Of a stretch of 64,000 nucleotides of DNA, positions 34,714 through 43,362 are shown in pieces. Under the pieces are notes generated by a model, which was given only the letters and a program-made list of their open reading frames with translations, was not told where the DNA came from and ran no database searches. This DNA is from Anaerosphaera multitolerans. GTDB lineage: Bacteria > Bacillota > Clostridia > Tissierellales > Peptoniphilaceae. Numbering within the stretch: the stretch's first letter is position 1; each line of letters begins with the position of its first letter. The position numbers were made by a program, and so were the translations under genes. The stretch is from contig NZ_RLIH01000001.1 in NCBI RefSeq assembly GCF_004006535.1, positions 1 to 64,000 on the forward strand, given 5' to 3'.

Positions 34714-37700
34714 TTAATTTTCAGCCATTTTCTTATATCTGTTATACCTTGCCGCAGAATCCTCTTCAGCCATATCATATAGCTCTTGAGCTATTTCCGG
34801 GAATGTCTTCTTTAAAGAAGTATATCTTACTTCTGAATCTAGGAAACTTTGGAAAGGAAGTGTTGGTTCTTTGGAATCCAGTACAAAAGGATTCTTACCA
34901 TCTTTTTCAAGTTCAGGATTATATCTGTATAAGTGCCAGTAACCTGTGTCAACGGCAAATTTTTCCTGAGCTACCGTCTTACCCATTCCATTTATTAAAC
35001 CATGGTTAATACATGGAGCATAGCAGATTACAATTGAAGGTCCGTCGTAACTTTCAGCTTCTTTTAAAGCCTTTATCAATTGATTCATATTTGCTCCCAT
35101 GGCAACTTGGGCTACATATACGTAACCGTAGGTCATTAACATTGCTCCAAGATCTTTCTTTCTAACTCTCTTACCACCTGCAGCAAATTTTGCAACTGCC
35201 GCTCTTGGAGTTGATTTAGAAGATTGGCCTCCTGTATTTGAATAAACTTCCGTATCAAATACTAATATGTTAAAGTCTTCTCCTGATGCCATTACGTGAT
35301 CTAATCCGCCATAACCTATATCATAAGCCCAGCCGTCACCGCCGAAACTCCAAATACTTTGTTTCATTAGGTAATCTCTAAGCTTGTAAATTTCCTGCAG
35401 ATTTTTATCTGTTGAATCCCTAGTAAAGTCCTCAATAGGTTTTTTAAGAGCCTTTGTCTTGTCAGGATCCTTCATGTTCTCTATCCATTCCTTAAATATA
35501 CCTTCCGCTTCACTGCCAGGATTGTTTTTCATATACTCTTCCATTTGAAGTTTAATAGTATTTCTAAGTTTTTTAACTGCCAAAGCCATACCGTAACCGT
35601 ATTCGGCATTATCTTCAAAAAGTGAACTTGCCCAAGCAGGTCCTCTGCCTTCTTTGTTCTTACAGTATCCTGCAGATGGGAATGAACCTCCCCAAATTGA
35701 AGAGCAGCCTGAGGCGTTGGCTATTAACATTCTATCTCCAAATAATTGAGTTACAAGTGTGGCATATGGAGTTTCTCCACAACCTGCACAGGCCCCATGG
35801 AACTCAAGTAAAGGTTGTTTAAACTGACTGCCCTTTATAGTGTTATCAGGCATTAAGTCTTCCTTAGGCTCTATGGTCATGGCAAAGTCCCAATTTTCTT
35901 CTTGGTATAATTCTTCTTCCAACGGTACCATTACCAAGGCTTTTTCCTTTGCAGGACATACATCGGCACAGTTTCCGCATCCGGTACAGTCAAGTACTGA
36001 CGGTTGAATTCTATATTCCAAACCTTCAAGTCCCTTACCCTTTGCAGCAATAGTTTCAAAGCTCTCAGGTTTATTTGCAGCTTCCTCTTCATTTAATAGG
36101 AAAGGTCTTATAACTGCATGAGGACATACGAAGGAACATTGATTACACTGTATACACTTAGATGCATCCCATTTAGGAACGTGTACGGCTATTCCCCTCT
36201 TCTCATATCTTGCAGTACCTGTAGGCATTATTCCCTCTTCCACTCCTTTAAAAGCGGATACAGGTGTCTTATCTCCCTGTTGTGCATTTAATGGGAAGAG
36301 TATATTTTTAACGTACTCAGGATAGTCCTTTTCTTCAACTTCATCTACTGCATCTTTCCAGCTTTCAGGAATTTTTATTTCCACAACTTTGTCAAAGCCT
36401 TCATCAACAGCTTGATTGTTCATATTTACAATCTTATCTCCCTTATTTCCATAGGTTTCTTTTATGGAAACTTTAAGCCTTTCATTAGCTTCATCTATTG
36501 GAAGTACTTTTGAAAGTTTAAAGAACGCAGCTTGCATAATCATATTGGTACGATTCCCAAGTCCGATTTCCTCTGCAATTTCAGTGGCATCTATGGTGTA
36601 GAATTTAATCTTCTTTTCATAGATTTCCCTCTTTAATTTTGCAGGAAGGTGTTCAGTTAGTTCTTCTTCATTCCAAATTGTATTAAGCAGGAATACTCCG
36701 CCTTCTTTTATGCCTTCTAAAAGATTGTAGTTATATACGTAGGATTGTTTTGAACAACTTACAAAATCCGGCTTTGTTATAAGGTATGTGGATTTTATAG
36801 GTTTATTTCCAAATCTTAAGTGGGAAATTGTAACTCCACCACTTTTCTTGGAATCATAGGAGAAATAAGCTTGAGCATACATATCAGTACCGTCTCCAAT
36901 TATGGCAATGGCACTTTGGTTTGCCCCAACTGTTCCGTCTGAACCGAATCCCCAAAACTTACACTTAATAGTATCTTCCGGTTCTGTGGAAATAGTTTCT
37001 TTTATTTCAAGGTTAGTGTGACTTACGTCATCAATAATTCCTATAGTAAATCTATCTTTAGGTTTAGCTTCCTTCATATTGTCAAATACCGCTTTTATTT
37101 GACTAGGTGTAGTGTCTTTAGATGCAAGGCCATATCTTCCGCCGACTATTACAGGTTTTTCAGCTTCATCAGCATAGGCGCCTATAATATCTAAGTGTAG
37201 CGGCTCATAAGGACTTCCCTTTTCCTTAGTTCTGTCTAAAACTGAAATATATTTTACAGTCTTCGGAATTTCTCTAAGTAGAGCTTCCTTGCTAAACGGT
37301 CTGTAAAGTCTTACTTTAATCATTCCAACTTTTTCGCCCTGCTTAATTAGATAATCTACAGTTTCTTCTATAGTTTCATTTACAGAACCCATTGCAATAA
37401 TTATTCTCTCAGCATCTTCTGCCCCATAGTAGTCAAAAGGCTTGTAATATCTTCCTGTAATATCTCCCAATTTTTTCATATAATCTTCAACTGCGGGAAC
37501 TACAGCTTCATACATAGGGTTTGACGCTTCCATTGCCTGGAAGTATACGTCCGGATTTTGAGCAGTACCTTTAGTATAAGGTCTTTCAGGATTCATACTC
37601 TTCATTCTAAAGTCTTGAAGAGCTTCTCTATCTAATAACTTGCCATAATCTTCATAATCTACAACTTCCACTTTTTGAAACTCATGAGAAGTTCTAAAGC

Positions 37701-38214
37701 CGTCAAAGAAGTGTAGGAAAGGTATTCTGGTCTTAATAGCTGTAAGATGAGCTATTGCTCCTAAATCCAGAATTTCTTGAACGGAACTTGAAGAAAGCAT
37801 TGCAAATCCCGTCTGTCTACAAGCCATTACGTCTTGGTGATCTCCAAATATTGAAAGAGCCTGTGTTGAAAGGGCTCTTGCCGCTACGTGAAGTACACCC
37901 GGCAATAACTCTCCACTCATTTTATACATATTCGGAATCATAAGAAGCAAACCTTGAGATGATGTAAAACTTGTTGAAAGCGCTCCTGCCGAAAGAGCTC
38001 CGTGCATTGCACCTGCCGCTCCGGCCTCTGATTGAAGTTCAGTAACTTGAACTTCTTCTCCAAATATGTTCTTTTTCCCATTTGCAGCCCATGCATCTAT
38101 ATGTTCCGACATATCTGACGATGGAGTTATGGGAAAAATTGGCGCCACTTCAGTAAAGGCATAGGCAACTGTTGCAGCAGCCGTATTTCCATTCATCGTT
38201 ACCATTTTTTTCAT
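34714..38214 (-). CDS. nifJ: Pyruvate:ferredoxin (flavodoxin) oxidoreductase
   Basis: Oxidises pyruvate with CoA to acetyl-CoA, CO2 and reduced ferredoxin; the central energy step of anaerobic fermenters. Single-chain form of 1166 residues. N-terminal domain: AYAFTEVAPIFPITPSSDMSE. Two [4Fe-4S] motifs lie at about 680-760 (CIQCNQCSFVCPHAV and CTGCGNCADVCPAK). A third cluster and the TPP domain lie at about 810-1010 (GACAGCGETPY, GGDGWAYDIGYGGLDH and VYSNTGGQ). GGGGG lies before the ATG. It starts 24 bases after the racemase-like gene and probably shares its transcript. Beside methionine gamma-lyase, it could also take 2-oxobutyrate, giving propionyl-CoA; that is inference. Confidence 0.96.
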   Translation of the reverse strand: MKKMVTMNGNTAAATVAYAFTEVAPIFPITPSSDMSEHIDAWAANGKKNIFGEEVQVTELQSEAGAAGAMHGALSAGALSTSFTSSQGLLLMIPNMYKMSGELLPGVLHVAARALSTQALSIFGDHQDVMACRQTGFAMLSSSSVQEILDLGAIAHLTAIKTRIPFLHFFDGFRTSHEFQKVEVVDYEDYGKLLDREALQDFRMKSMNPERPYTKGTAQNPDVYFQAMEASNPMYEAVVPAVEDYMKKLGDITGRYYKPFDYYGAEDAERIIIAMGSVNETIEETVDYLIKQGEKVGMIKVRLYRPFSKEALLREIPKTVKYISVLDRTKEKGSPYEPLHLDIIGAYADEAEKPVIVGGRYGLASKDTTPSQIKAVFDNMKEAKPKDRFTIGIIDDVSHTNLEIKETISTEPEDTIKCKFWGFGSDGTVGANQSAIAIIGDGTDMYAQAYFSYDSKKSGGVTISHLRFGNKPIKSTYLITKPDFVSCSKQSYVYNYNLLEGIKEGGVFLLNTIWNEEELTEHLPAKLKREIYEKKIKFYTIDATEIAEEIGLGNRTNMIMQAAFFKLSKVLPIDEANERLKVSIKETYGNKGDKIVNMNNQAVDEGFDKVVEIKIPESWKDAVDEVEEKDYPEYVKNILFPLNAQQGDKTPVSAFKGVEEGIMPTGTARYEKRGIAVHVPKWDASKCIQCNQCSFVCPHAVIRPFLLNEEEAANKPESFETIAAKGKGLEGLEYRIQPSVLDCTGCGNCADVCPAKEKALVMVPLEEELYQEENWDFAMTIEPKEDLMPDNTIKGSQFKQPLLEFHGACAGCGETPYATLVTQLFGDRMLIANASGCSSIWGGSFPSAGYCKNKEGRGPAWASSLFEDNAEYGYGMALAVKKLRNTIKLQMEEYMKNNPGSEAEGIFKEWIENMKDPDKTKALKKPIEDFTRDSTDKNLQEIYKLRDYLMKQSIWSFGGDGWAYDIGYGGLDHVMASGEDFNILVFDTEVYSNTGGQSSKSTPRAAVAKFAAGGKRVRKKDLGAMLMTYGYVYVAQVAMGANMNQLIKALKEAESYDGPSIVICYAPCINHGLINGMGKTVAQEKFAVDTGYWHLYRYNPELEKDGKNPFVLDSKEPTLPFQSFLDSEVRYTSLKKTFPEIAQELYDMAEEDSAARYNRYKKMAEN

Positions 38215-38238
38215 TAATTTAAAACCCCCTGTAAATAT

Positions 38239-38889
38239 TTAAATTCTATCTATCATATCTTCCCCAGGATCAATTACCCTGAGTGTTGTCAAACTTCTAA
38301 GCTGATCCTTTATATAAGGAAAATGAGTACATCCAAGTAAAATAGTATCAATTTTATATCTCACATCTTCAATTTCTTCAAAGTACTTAACCATTCCCTT
38401 AAGGTTTAATCCCCTAATAATTTCCTCCGGCTTTAGTCCCTCTTCAATTGATTCCACAATGCTCATATTTCCCATGGATATTACATTTCTACTACTATCT
38501 GAATCTCTTATAATCCTATCTATCTCATATGCAGATATTCCATTGGCAGCAATAACTGCAATATTTCTACAACTCTTGGGCAGATTGGCATAGGTTTCCA
38601 AGGGAGTTATAATTTCCATCTCCGTCTCCTTGGAAATTTTTTTATAGTCTATTGAGGCGCTTAAAGAGTTGCAGTATATAAATACTTTTTCTGCGCCTTG
38701 AGATTTAGCTTTTAAAATCTCCTCTCCCGCTCTTTTCTCAAGTTCCTCTGATGAAAAATACTGCATGTCAGTTTGATCTGTACAACTGTCGGCCATAGCT
38801 ATGGATATGGTTTCAAAGCCCTTGCTTTCTAACAGGTCCGCTCCCATTTTCGTATCCACATTAGTTCCGGCCATTACTGCAATTTTCAT
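38239..38889 (-). CDS. Aspartate/glutamate racemase-family protein
   Basis: A 216-residue protein with the two cysteines expected for cofactor-free Asp/Glu racemases: YCNSLSASID near residue 70 and the C-terminal LGCTHFPYI near 190. The N-terminal MKIAVMAGTNVDTKMGADLL is also family-like. It may instead belong to the decarboxylase or isomerase members of the superfamily, or recognise another amino acid. The ATG at 38889 follows AAGGTG by about 7 bases and is preferred to one eight codons upstream. It lies between methionine gamma-lyase and PFOR on the same strand, so it may act on an amino acid in that pathway. Confidence 0.75.
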   Translation of the reverse strand: MKIAVMAGTNVDTKMGADLLESKGFETISIAMADSCTDQTDMQYFSSEELEKRAGEEILKAKSQGAEKVFIYCNSLSASIDYKKISKETEMEIITPLETYANLPKSCRNIAVIAANGISAYEIDRIIRDSDSSRNVISMGNMSIVESIEEGLKPEEIIRGLNLKGMVKYFEEIEDVRYKIDTILLGCTHFPYIKDQLRSLTTLRVIDPGEDMIDRI

Positions 38890-38909
38890 ATTTACACCTT
38901 CTAAAATTT

Positions 38910-38943
38910 GCAATATAGGTAATTTAAGAATTACCTATATTGC
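38910..38943 (-). terminator. Hairpin between methionine gamma-lyase and racemase-like gene
   Basis: A 15-bp perfect stem (38910-38924 with 38929-38943) has a 4-base TAAG-type loop. The T tract on the minus strand is weak, so it may reduce rather than stop read-through, or stabilise mRNA ends. Confidence 0.65.
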
Positions 38944-38968
38944 CTGCTTACTATTTTATTTTACTACA

Positions 38969-40162
38969 TTAAATAATACTATCAAGAGCTTGTTTTAAGT
39001 CAGCAATTATATCTTCAACATCTTCTAGACCTACAGATATTCTAACTAATCCTTCAGCTATTCCTGATTCAGCTCTTTCTTCCGGTGTATATGGAGAGTG
39101 AGTCATACTTGCAGGATGTTGAATAAGTGTTTCAGTATCTCCAAGACTTACTGCAATTGAGCAAAGTTCTACAGAGTTCATAAGCTTAATTCCGGCTTCA
39201 ATTCCGCCCTTAACTTCAAAGGAAATCATTCCTCCCGGAAGTCTCATTTGTTTCTTAGCTAAGTCGTATTGAGGGAAGGATTTTAATCCCGGATATTGTA
39301 CTGATTCCACTGCAGGGTGAGCTTCTAAGAATTCCGCCACCTTCATTGCATTTTCAGAATGCTTTTCCATTCTAACTGAAAGTGTCTTCATTCCCCTTTG
39401 AATTAAAAATGCTTCAAAAGCTCCAAGTACTGCACCTGTACAGTCCTTTACTCCCAACAGTCTAACTTGGTCAATTAACTCCTTGCTTCCAACTGCAAAC
39501 CCTGCAATAACATCGCCGTGTCCGTTTAAATACTTAGTTGCTGAGTGAACTACTATGTCCGCTCCCAATTCAATCGGTTTTTGAATATATGGAGTGTTGT
39601 AAGTATTATCAACTACTAATACACAGTCCTTGTTTTCATGTGCTATTTTAGATACGGCTTCTATATCTGTAATATACATATTTGGATTTGCCGGTGTCTC
39701 TAAATATACAACTCTTGTATTTTCCTTCATTGCATCTTTAAAGTTCTGAGGATCTCTCGGATCTACAAATGTAACTTCAACACCAAACTTTGTAAGTCCA
39801 TGACTTAAAAGAGCAAAGGTACATCCGTAAAGTGTCTTTGAAGCTATTACGTGGTCTCCGGCTTTAAGCATAGTCCACATAACTGAAGATATGGCGCCCA
39901 TTCCTGAAGCAGTTGAAACTGCAGCTTCCGCTCCTTCAAGCATTGCAACTTTTTCTTCCACTACTGTGTTAGTCGGGTTACCAAGTCTTGAGTATATGTA
40001 ACCTTCTTCTTCCAATGCAAATCTTCTTCCGCCTTGTTCCGCAGAATCAAAAATAAATGTAGATGATTGATAAATTGGAGTTGAAAGTGCTCCAAATTGG
40101 TTTTTTTGTACTCCTGCGTGAATTTGTTTTGTTGAAAATCCTTTATTTCCCATATTTTCCAT
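38969..40162 (-). CDS. mgl: Methionine gamma-lyase
   Basis: PLP enzyme that splits L-methionine into methanethiol, ammonia and 2-oxobutyrate. The 397-residue length is typical of the Cys/Met-metabolism PLP family. The YSRLGNPTNTVVEEK and GMGAISSVMW segments bind PLP, the lysine is in HSATKYLNGHGD near 210, and TLYGCTFALL near residue 115 carries the cysteine typical of methionine gamma-lyase rather than cystathionine lyases. GGGGG precedes the ATG. It lies directly downstream of an NhaC-family transporter gene, and PFOR follows; together these suggest methionine fermentation. Confidence 0.9.
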   Translation of the reverse strand: MENMGNKGFSTKQIHAGVQKNQFGALSTPIYQSSTFIFDSAEQGGRRFALEEEGYIYSRLGNPTNTVVEEKVAMLEGAEAAVSTASGMGAISSVMWTMLKAGDHVIASKTLYGCTFALLSHGLTKFGVEVTFVDPRDPQNFKDAMKENTRVVYLETPANPNMYITDIEAVSKIAHENKDCVLVVDNTYNTPYIQKPIELGADIVVHSATKYLNGHGDVIAGFAVGSKELIDQVRLLGVKDCTGAVLGAFEAFLIQRGMKTLSVRMEKHSENAMKVAEFLEAHPAVESVQYPGLKSFPQYDLAKKQMRLPGGMISFEVKGGIEAGIKLMNSVELCSIAVSLGDTETLIQHPASMTHSPYTPEERAESGIAEGLVRISVGLEDVEDIIADLKQALDSII

Positions 40163-40210
40163 TTTTAATTTCCCCCTAATAAATTTTTATTTTAAATTTT
40201 AATTAACTTA

Positions 40211-41569
40211 CTATTTTGCTTTTAATTCCCATTTGTCAAAATCCCATGGGTGTTTATTTATATAGCCGTTTGCAAACGGTACGAATATTGACAGTATTGC
40301 AAAGAAGGCAAGTGCAAATTGATACCAAAGTAATGGCATTACATCAAAAGGACTGACTTATCCATTTGTAAATTGAATTGCCATTAACAGTTGAGCTCCA
40401 TAGGGTATAAACCCCTGCATAACACAGCTGAAACTATCCATCAACGAAGCTGAACGTCTTGGATCAACTTTATATTCCTCACAGATATTTCTAACTATAG
40501 GTCCATCTATTATTATGGCTACGGTATTATTTGCCGTTGCCGCATCTGTTAACATTGTAATTAATGCAATTCCCACTTCTGCAGATCTGGTTCCCTTAAT
40601 AAATCCTCTTATCTTATTAAGTAGCCATTCCAATCCGCCACCGTGAGATACTAAAGCTGCAAGTCCTCCCGTTAACATTGAAAGCAGGAAGATTTCAAAC
40701 ATTCCGTTAAATCCTTCAAAAACTATATTTGAGTATTCCAGTGCTCCAAAGGTACCGTAGTAAAGCCCTATGCCGCCGGCTAGTAACGTTCCCAATGTAA
40801 GTACGACAAATACGTTCATTCCCGCCAAAGCAGCTATTAGTACAAATAAGTAAGGGATTACCTTTATAATGTTATACTCATAAACTTCAGCTGCCGGTGC
40901 AACTTCAGGTCTTCCAAATATAAATAACAATACTATGGTAACTATTACTGCAGGTAATGCAATCATAATATTAGTTCTAAACTTATCTCTCATTTCAACA
41001 CCCTGAGTCTTAGTAGCCGCTATTGTAGTATCTGAAATTATTGATAGGTTGTCTCCAAACATGGAACCTCCTATTAACGTAGCTACTATTAAAGGCATTG
41101 AAATTGTAGTCTTAGCGGCAAATCCAATTGCAATCGGTCCAAGTGTAGTAATAGTTCCCACGCTGGTTCCCGTAGCAAGTGATAGAAAGGCAGCTATTAT
41201 AAAAATTCCAATAGTTATAAGTCCCGGAGGTATTATTGAAAGTCCAAGATTAACTGTAGACTCAACACCGCCCATAGCTCCAGTAACAGTTGAAAAGGCA
41301 CCTGCAAGTAAGTAAATAATACACATTATAATTATGTTCTCGTCACCGCAGCCTTTTACAAATACGTCAAATTTATCATCCAGCTTTCCCTTTATAAGGA
41401 AAAATGCAACTATAATACCCACTATTGAAGCAATGGGTGCCTTAAATCCGTAAAAGCCCATTGGATCTCCGCCGGCGATTAACATAACTCCTATTCCAAG
41501 ATATGTAACAATAAAAACTATAAACGGAATAAGTGCAATAAAATTACCCTTACTATTTTTGTTATCCAT
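40211..41569 (-). pseudogene. NhaC-family transporter, interrupted by an in-frame TAA
   Basis: The reading frame encodes an NhaC-family membrane transporter (GTSVGTITTLGPIAIGFA, GGSMFGDNLSIISDTTIAA, TDAATANNTVAIII) up to a TAA at 40358-40360. The same frame then stays open for 48 more codons (VSPFDVMPLLWYQFALAFFA, ending in a basic tail) to a TAG at 40211. The full product would be about 452 residues, normal for NhaC; the stop removes the last membrane helix. NhaC-like carriers are known or predicted to move methionine (MetT) as well as Na+/H+. Position directly before methionine gamma-lyase favours methionine uptake. The ATG at 41569 follows GGGGG by about 7 bases. Confidence 0.85.
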
Positions 41570-41599
41570 AATCGTCCCCCTTGTATTCAATTTTAAATC

Positions 41600-43141
41600 C
41601 TATTTCCATTCTTCATCTTCTATTTCATATTTTTTAATCCTATTTAACAACAGAGTATGCGTTACATTTAACTCCTTTGCAGCAGCCCTTACTGAGGGAT
41701 TCTTCCTCAAAGCCTTTAAAATAAAATTTCTTTCAAAGGCACTTACAGCAGAATTTAAGTCACTACATTTAGCAACACCATCTTTTGCTTCACTATCAAA
41801 AATAATGTCCTCTTCTTTTATTTCCTCAGACTTTGAAAGAACTATTGCTCTTTCAAGGACACTTTGCAACTCTCTAATATTTCCGGGCCAACTGTAAAGT
41901 TTTAATTTTTCCTTAGCTTCTTGTGACAACTTTAAGTTTCCTCTATCATACCTATTGGAAATCACTTTTAAAAAATGGTCTATAATTATATCAAAATCCC
42001 TAGGTCGTTGCCTAATTGAAGGAATTTCAAGGGTAAATACATTTAACCTGTTGTATAAGTCCTGTCTGAATTTCTTTTCTTCAATTGCCCTTTCCAAATC
42101 CTTACTAGTTGCCGCTATAATTTTTACATTTAAGTCTATTTCCCTATCTGAGCCTATGGGCTTAAGTTTTTTATCCCTTATTACTTCAAGTAACTTTGTC
42201 TGTAGGTGGATGTTCATCTCACCTATTTCATCTAAAAATACAGTTCCGCCATTTGTTAAATCAAAGATTCCTCTTTTAGAACCTCCTTTAACTCCTTCAA
42301 TGCCGCCGGATTCATATCCGAATAAGTCGGACTCCAATAGTTCCTCCGGAATTGTAGCACAGTTAATACCCACAAAGGGTTTTGAAGCTCTATCACTTTC
42401 TGCATGAATAGCCCTTGCAAACATTTCCTTACCTGTACCCACCTCCCCTTTAAGAAGTATGGGATTATCCATATAGGCAAAACTTTTAGCCGCTTCCGTT
42501 ACTTTTATAAAATTTTCATCTTCTCCGATAATATCTTCAAAGGTTATGTAGTTATCAAAGGAATAACCCAATACAGCTTCCTTTAAAGTCAGCAAAAAGC
42601 CACAAAATATTCTCTCTTCCGAATATAAATCATTTATGCTTAATAAGTAGGTTCCAGTTTCCAAATCAATTTTTTTATCTTTAAAACTGTTGAAACTTCT
42701 AATACTTCCATTTCCGCCAATATATTCCGCTAAATCCGAATCTGCTATAAACTTGGAAATTTCCGCTCCCACTTCAAGCCCCTTTAAAGCATCTAGGGCC
42801 TCGTTGTTAAAATATTCCACGACACCTTTCGTACTGAGCATTACCACCCCTTCATTTAATAAGTTCAATACTCCCTTTAACTCTATGTCCTTTTCTTCAA
42901 AAGCCATTATGTCAACTATTTCCATGTAGTCAAAACCATAGACTTCCTTCCACTCTTTTTCAATTATTTTAAGAGCGTCTTCTGAAATATAGGGCAGCTT
43001 TAAATAAATTATATTGCTATATACTTCCATAGATATAATATAGACGTCATATTTCTTTAATATACTTAAAATATCAAAGGTAAGATGAGGCCTATTAATA
43101 TGAAATATTATTTTAATTCTTATTATTTCCAAAACTCCCAC
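41600..43141 (-). CDS. TyrR-like AAA+ transcriptional regulator (ACT-PAS-AAA-HTH)
   Basis: A 513-residue regulator. Order: ACT-like ligand domain at about 1-80, PAS at about 85-190, AAA+ domain at about 205-440 with Walker A GEVGTGKE near 232 and Walker B GGTVFLDEIG near 298, and a Fis-type helix-turn-helix at the end (SVRAAAKELNVTHTLLLNRIKKYEI). The loop that contacts sigma-54 (GAFTGA) reads SGGIEG near 279, so it probably does not activate sigma-54 directly; E. coli TyrR is similar in this. Start is GTG at 43141 or TTG at 43132. It sits 30 bases upstream of the NhaC and mgl genes and probably senses an amino acid such as methionine. Confidence 0.85.
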   Translation of the reverse strand: MGVLEIIRIKIIFHINRPHLTFDILSILKKYDVYIISMEVYSNIIYLKLPYISEDALKIIEKEWKEVYGFDYMEIVDIMAFEEKDIELKGVLNLLNEGVVMLSTKGVVEYFNNEALDALKGLEVGAEISKFIADSDLAEYIGGNGSIRSFNSFKDKKIDLETGTYLLSINDLYSEERIFCGFLLTLKEAVLGYSFDNYITFEDIIGEDENFIKVTEAAKSFAYMDNPILLKGEVGTGKEMFARAIHAESDRASKPFVGINCATIPEELLESDLFGYESGGIEGVKGGSKRGIFDLTNGGTVFLDEIGEMNIHLQTKLLEVIRDKKLKPIGSDREIDLNVKIIAATSKDLERAIEEKKFRQDLYNRLNVFTLEIPSIRQRPRDFDIIIDHFLKVISNRYDRGNLKLSQEAKEKLKLYSWPGNIRELQSVLERAIVLSKSEEIKEEDIIFDSEAKDGVAKCSDLNSAVSAFERNFILKALRKNPSVRAAAKELNVTHTLLLNRIKKYEIEDEEWK

Positions 43142-43327
43142 CTAACTTCCAAGTCTTTGGTTTAAATTCATTCCATTTTCCCTTTGAGTATTGCCACCTT
43201 TTTGTTAAATGGTTTAAATTTATTCCTTCTAGTTTGAATTATACACCAACTCCACTATAAATTTCCACTGTTTTTTAAAAAATAATACTTTTTTAAAAAA
43301 ATTTTTAGAAATTTAAAACTTTTCCTA

Positions 43328-43333
43328 TATAAT
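43328..43333 (+). promoter_or_regulatory. -10 element of the second NhaC-family gene
   Basis: TATAAT, 29 bases before the start codon at 43363. The hexamer 17 bases upstream (TTAGAA) is a poor -35, so the strength is uncertain or an activator is needed. Confidence 0.4.
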
Positions 43334-43362
43334 CAAAGTAGAACTTTTAAGGAGGAATTTTT

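Noticed and set aside
41955-42407. 150-codon plus-strand ORF opposite the TyrR-like regulator
   Set aside because: Its product is the antisense of the conserved AAA+ domain; composition is serine and isoleucine rich, as in shadow ORFs.
43142-43362. Sigma-54 promoter between the TyrR-like regulator and the second NhaC gene
   Set aside because: A TGGCA-like stretch occurs on the minus strand, but the -12 GC element at correct spacing is lacking, and the regulator itself has no GAFTGA loop.
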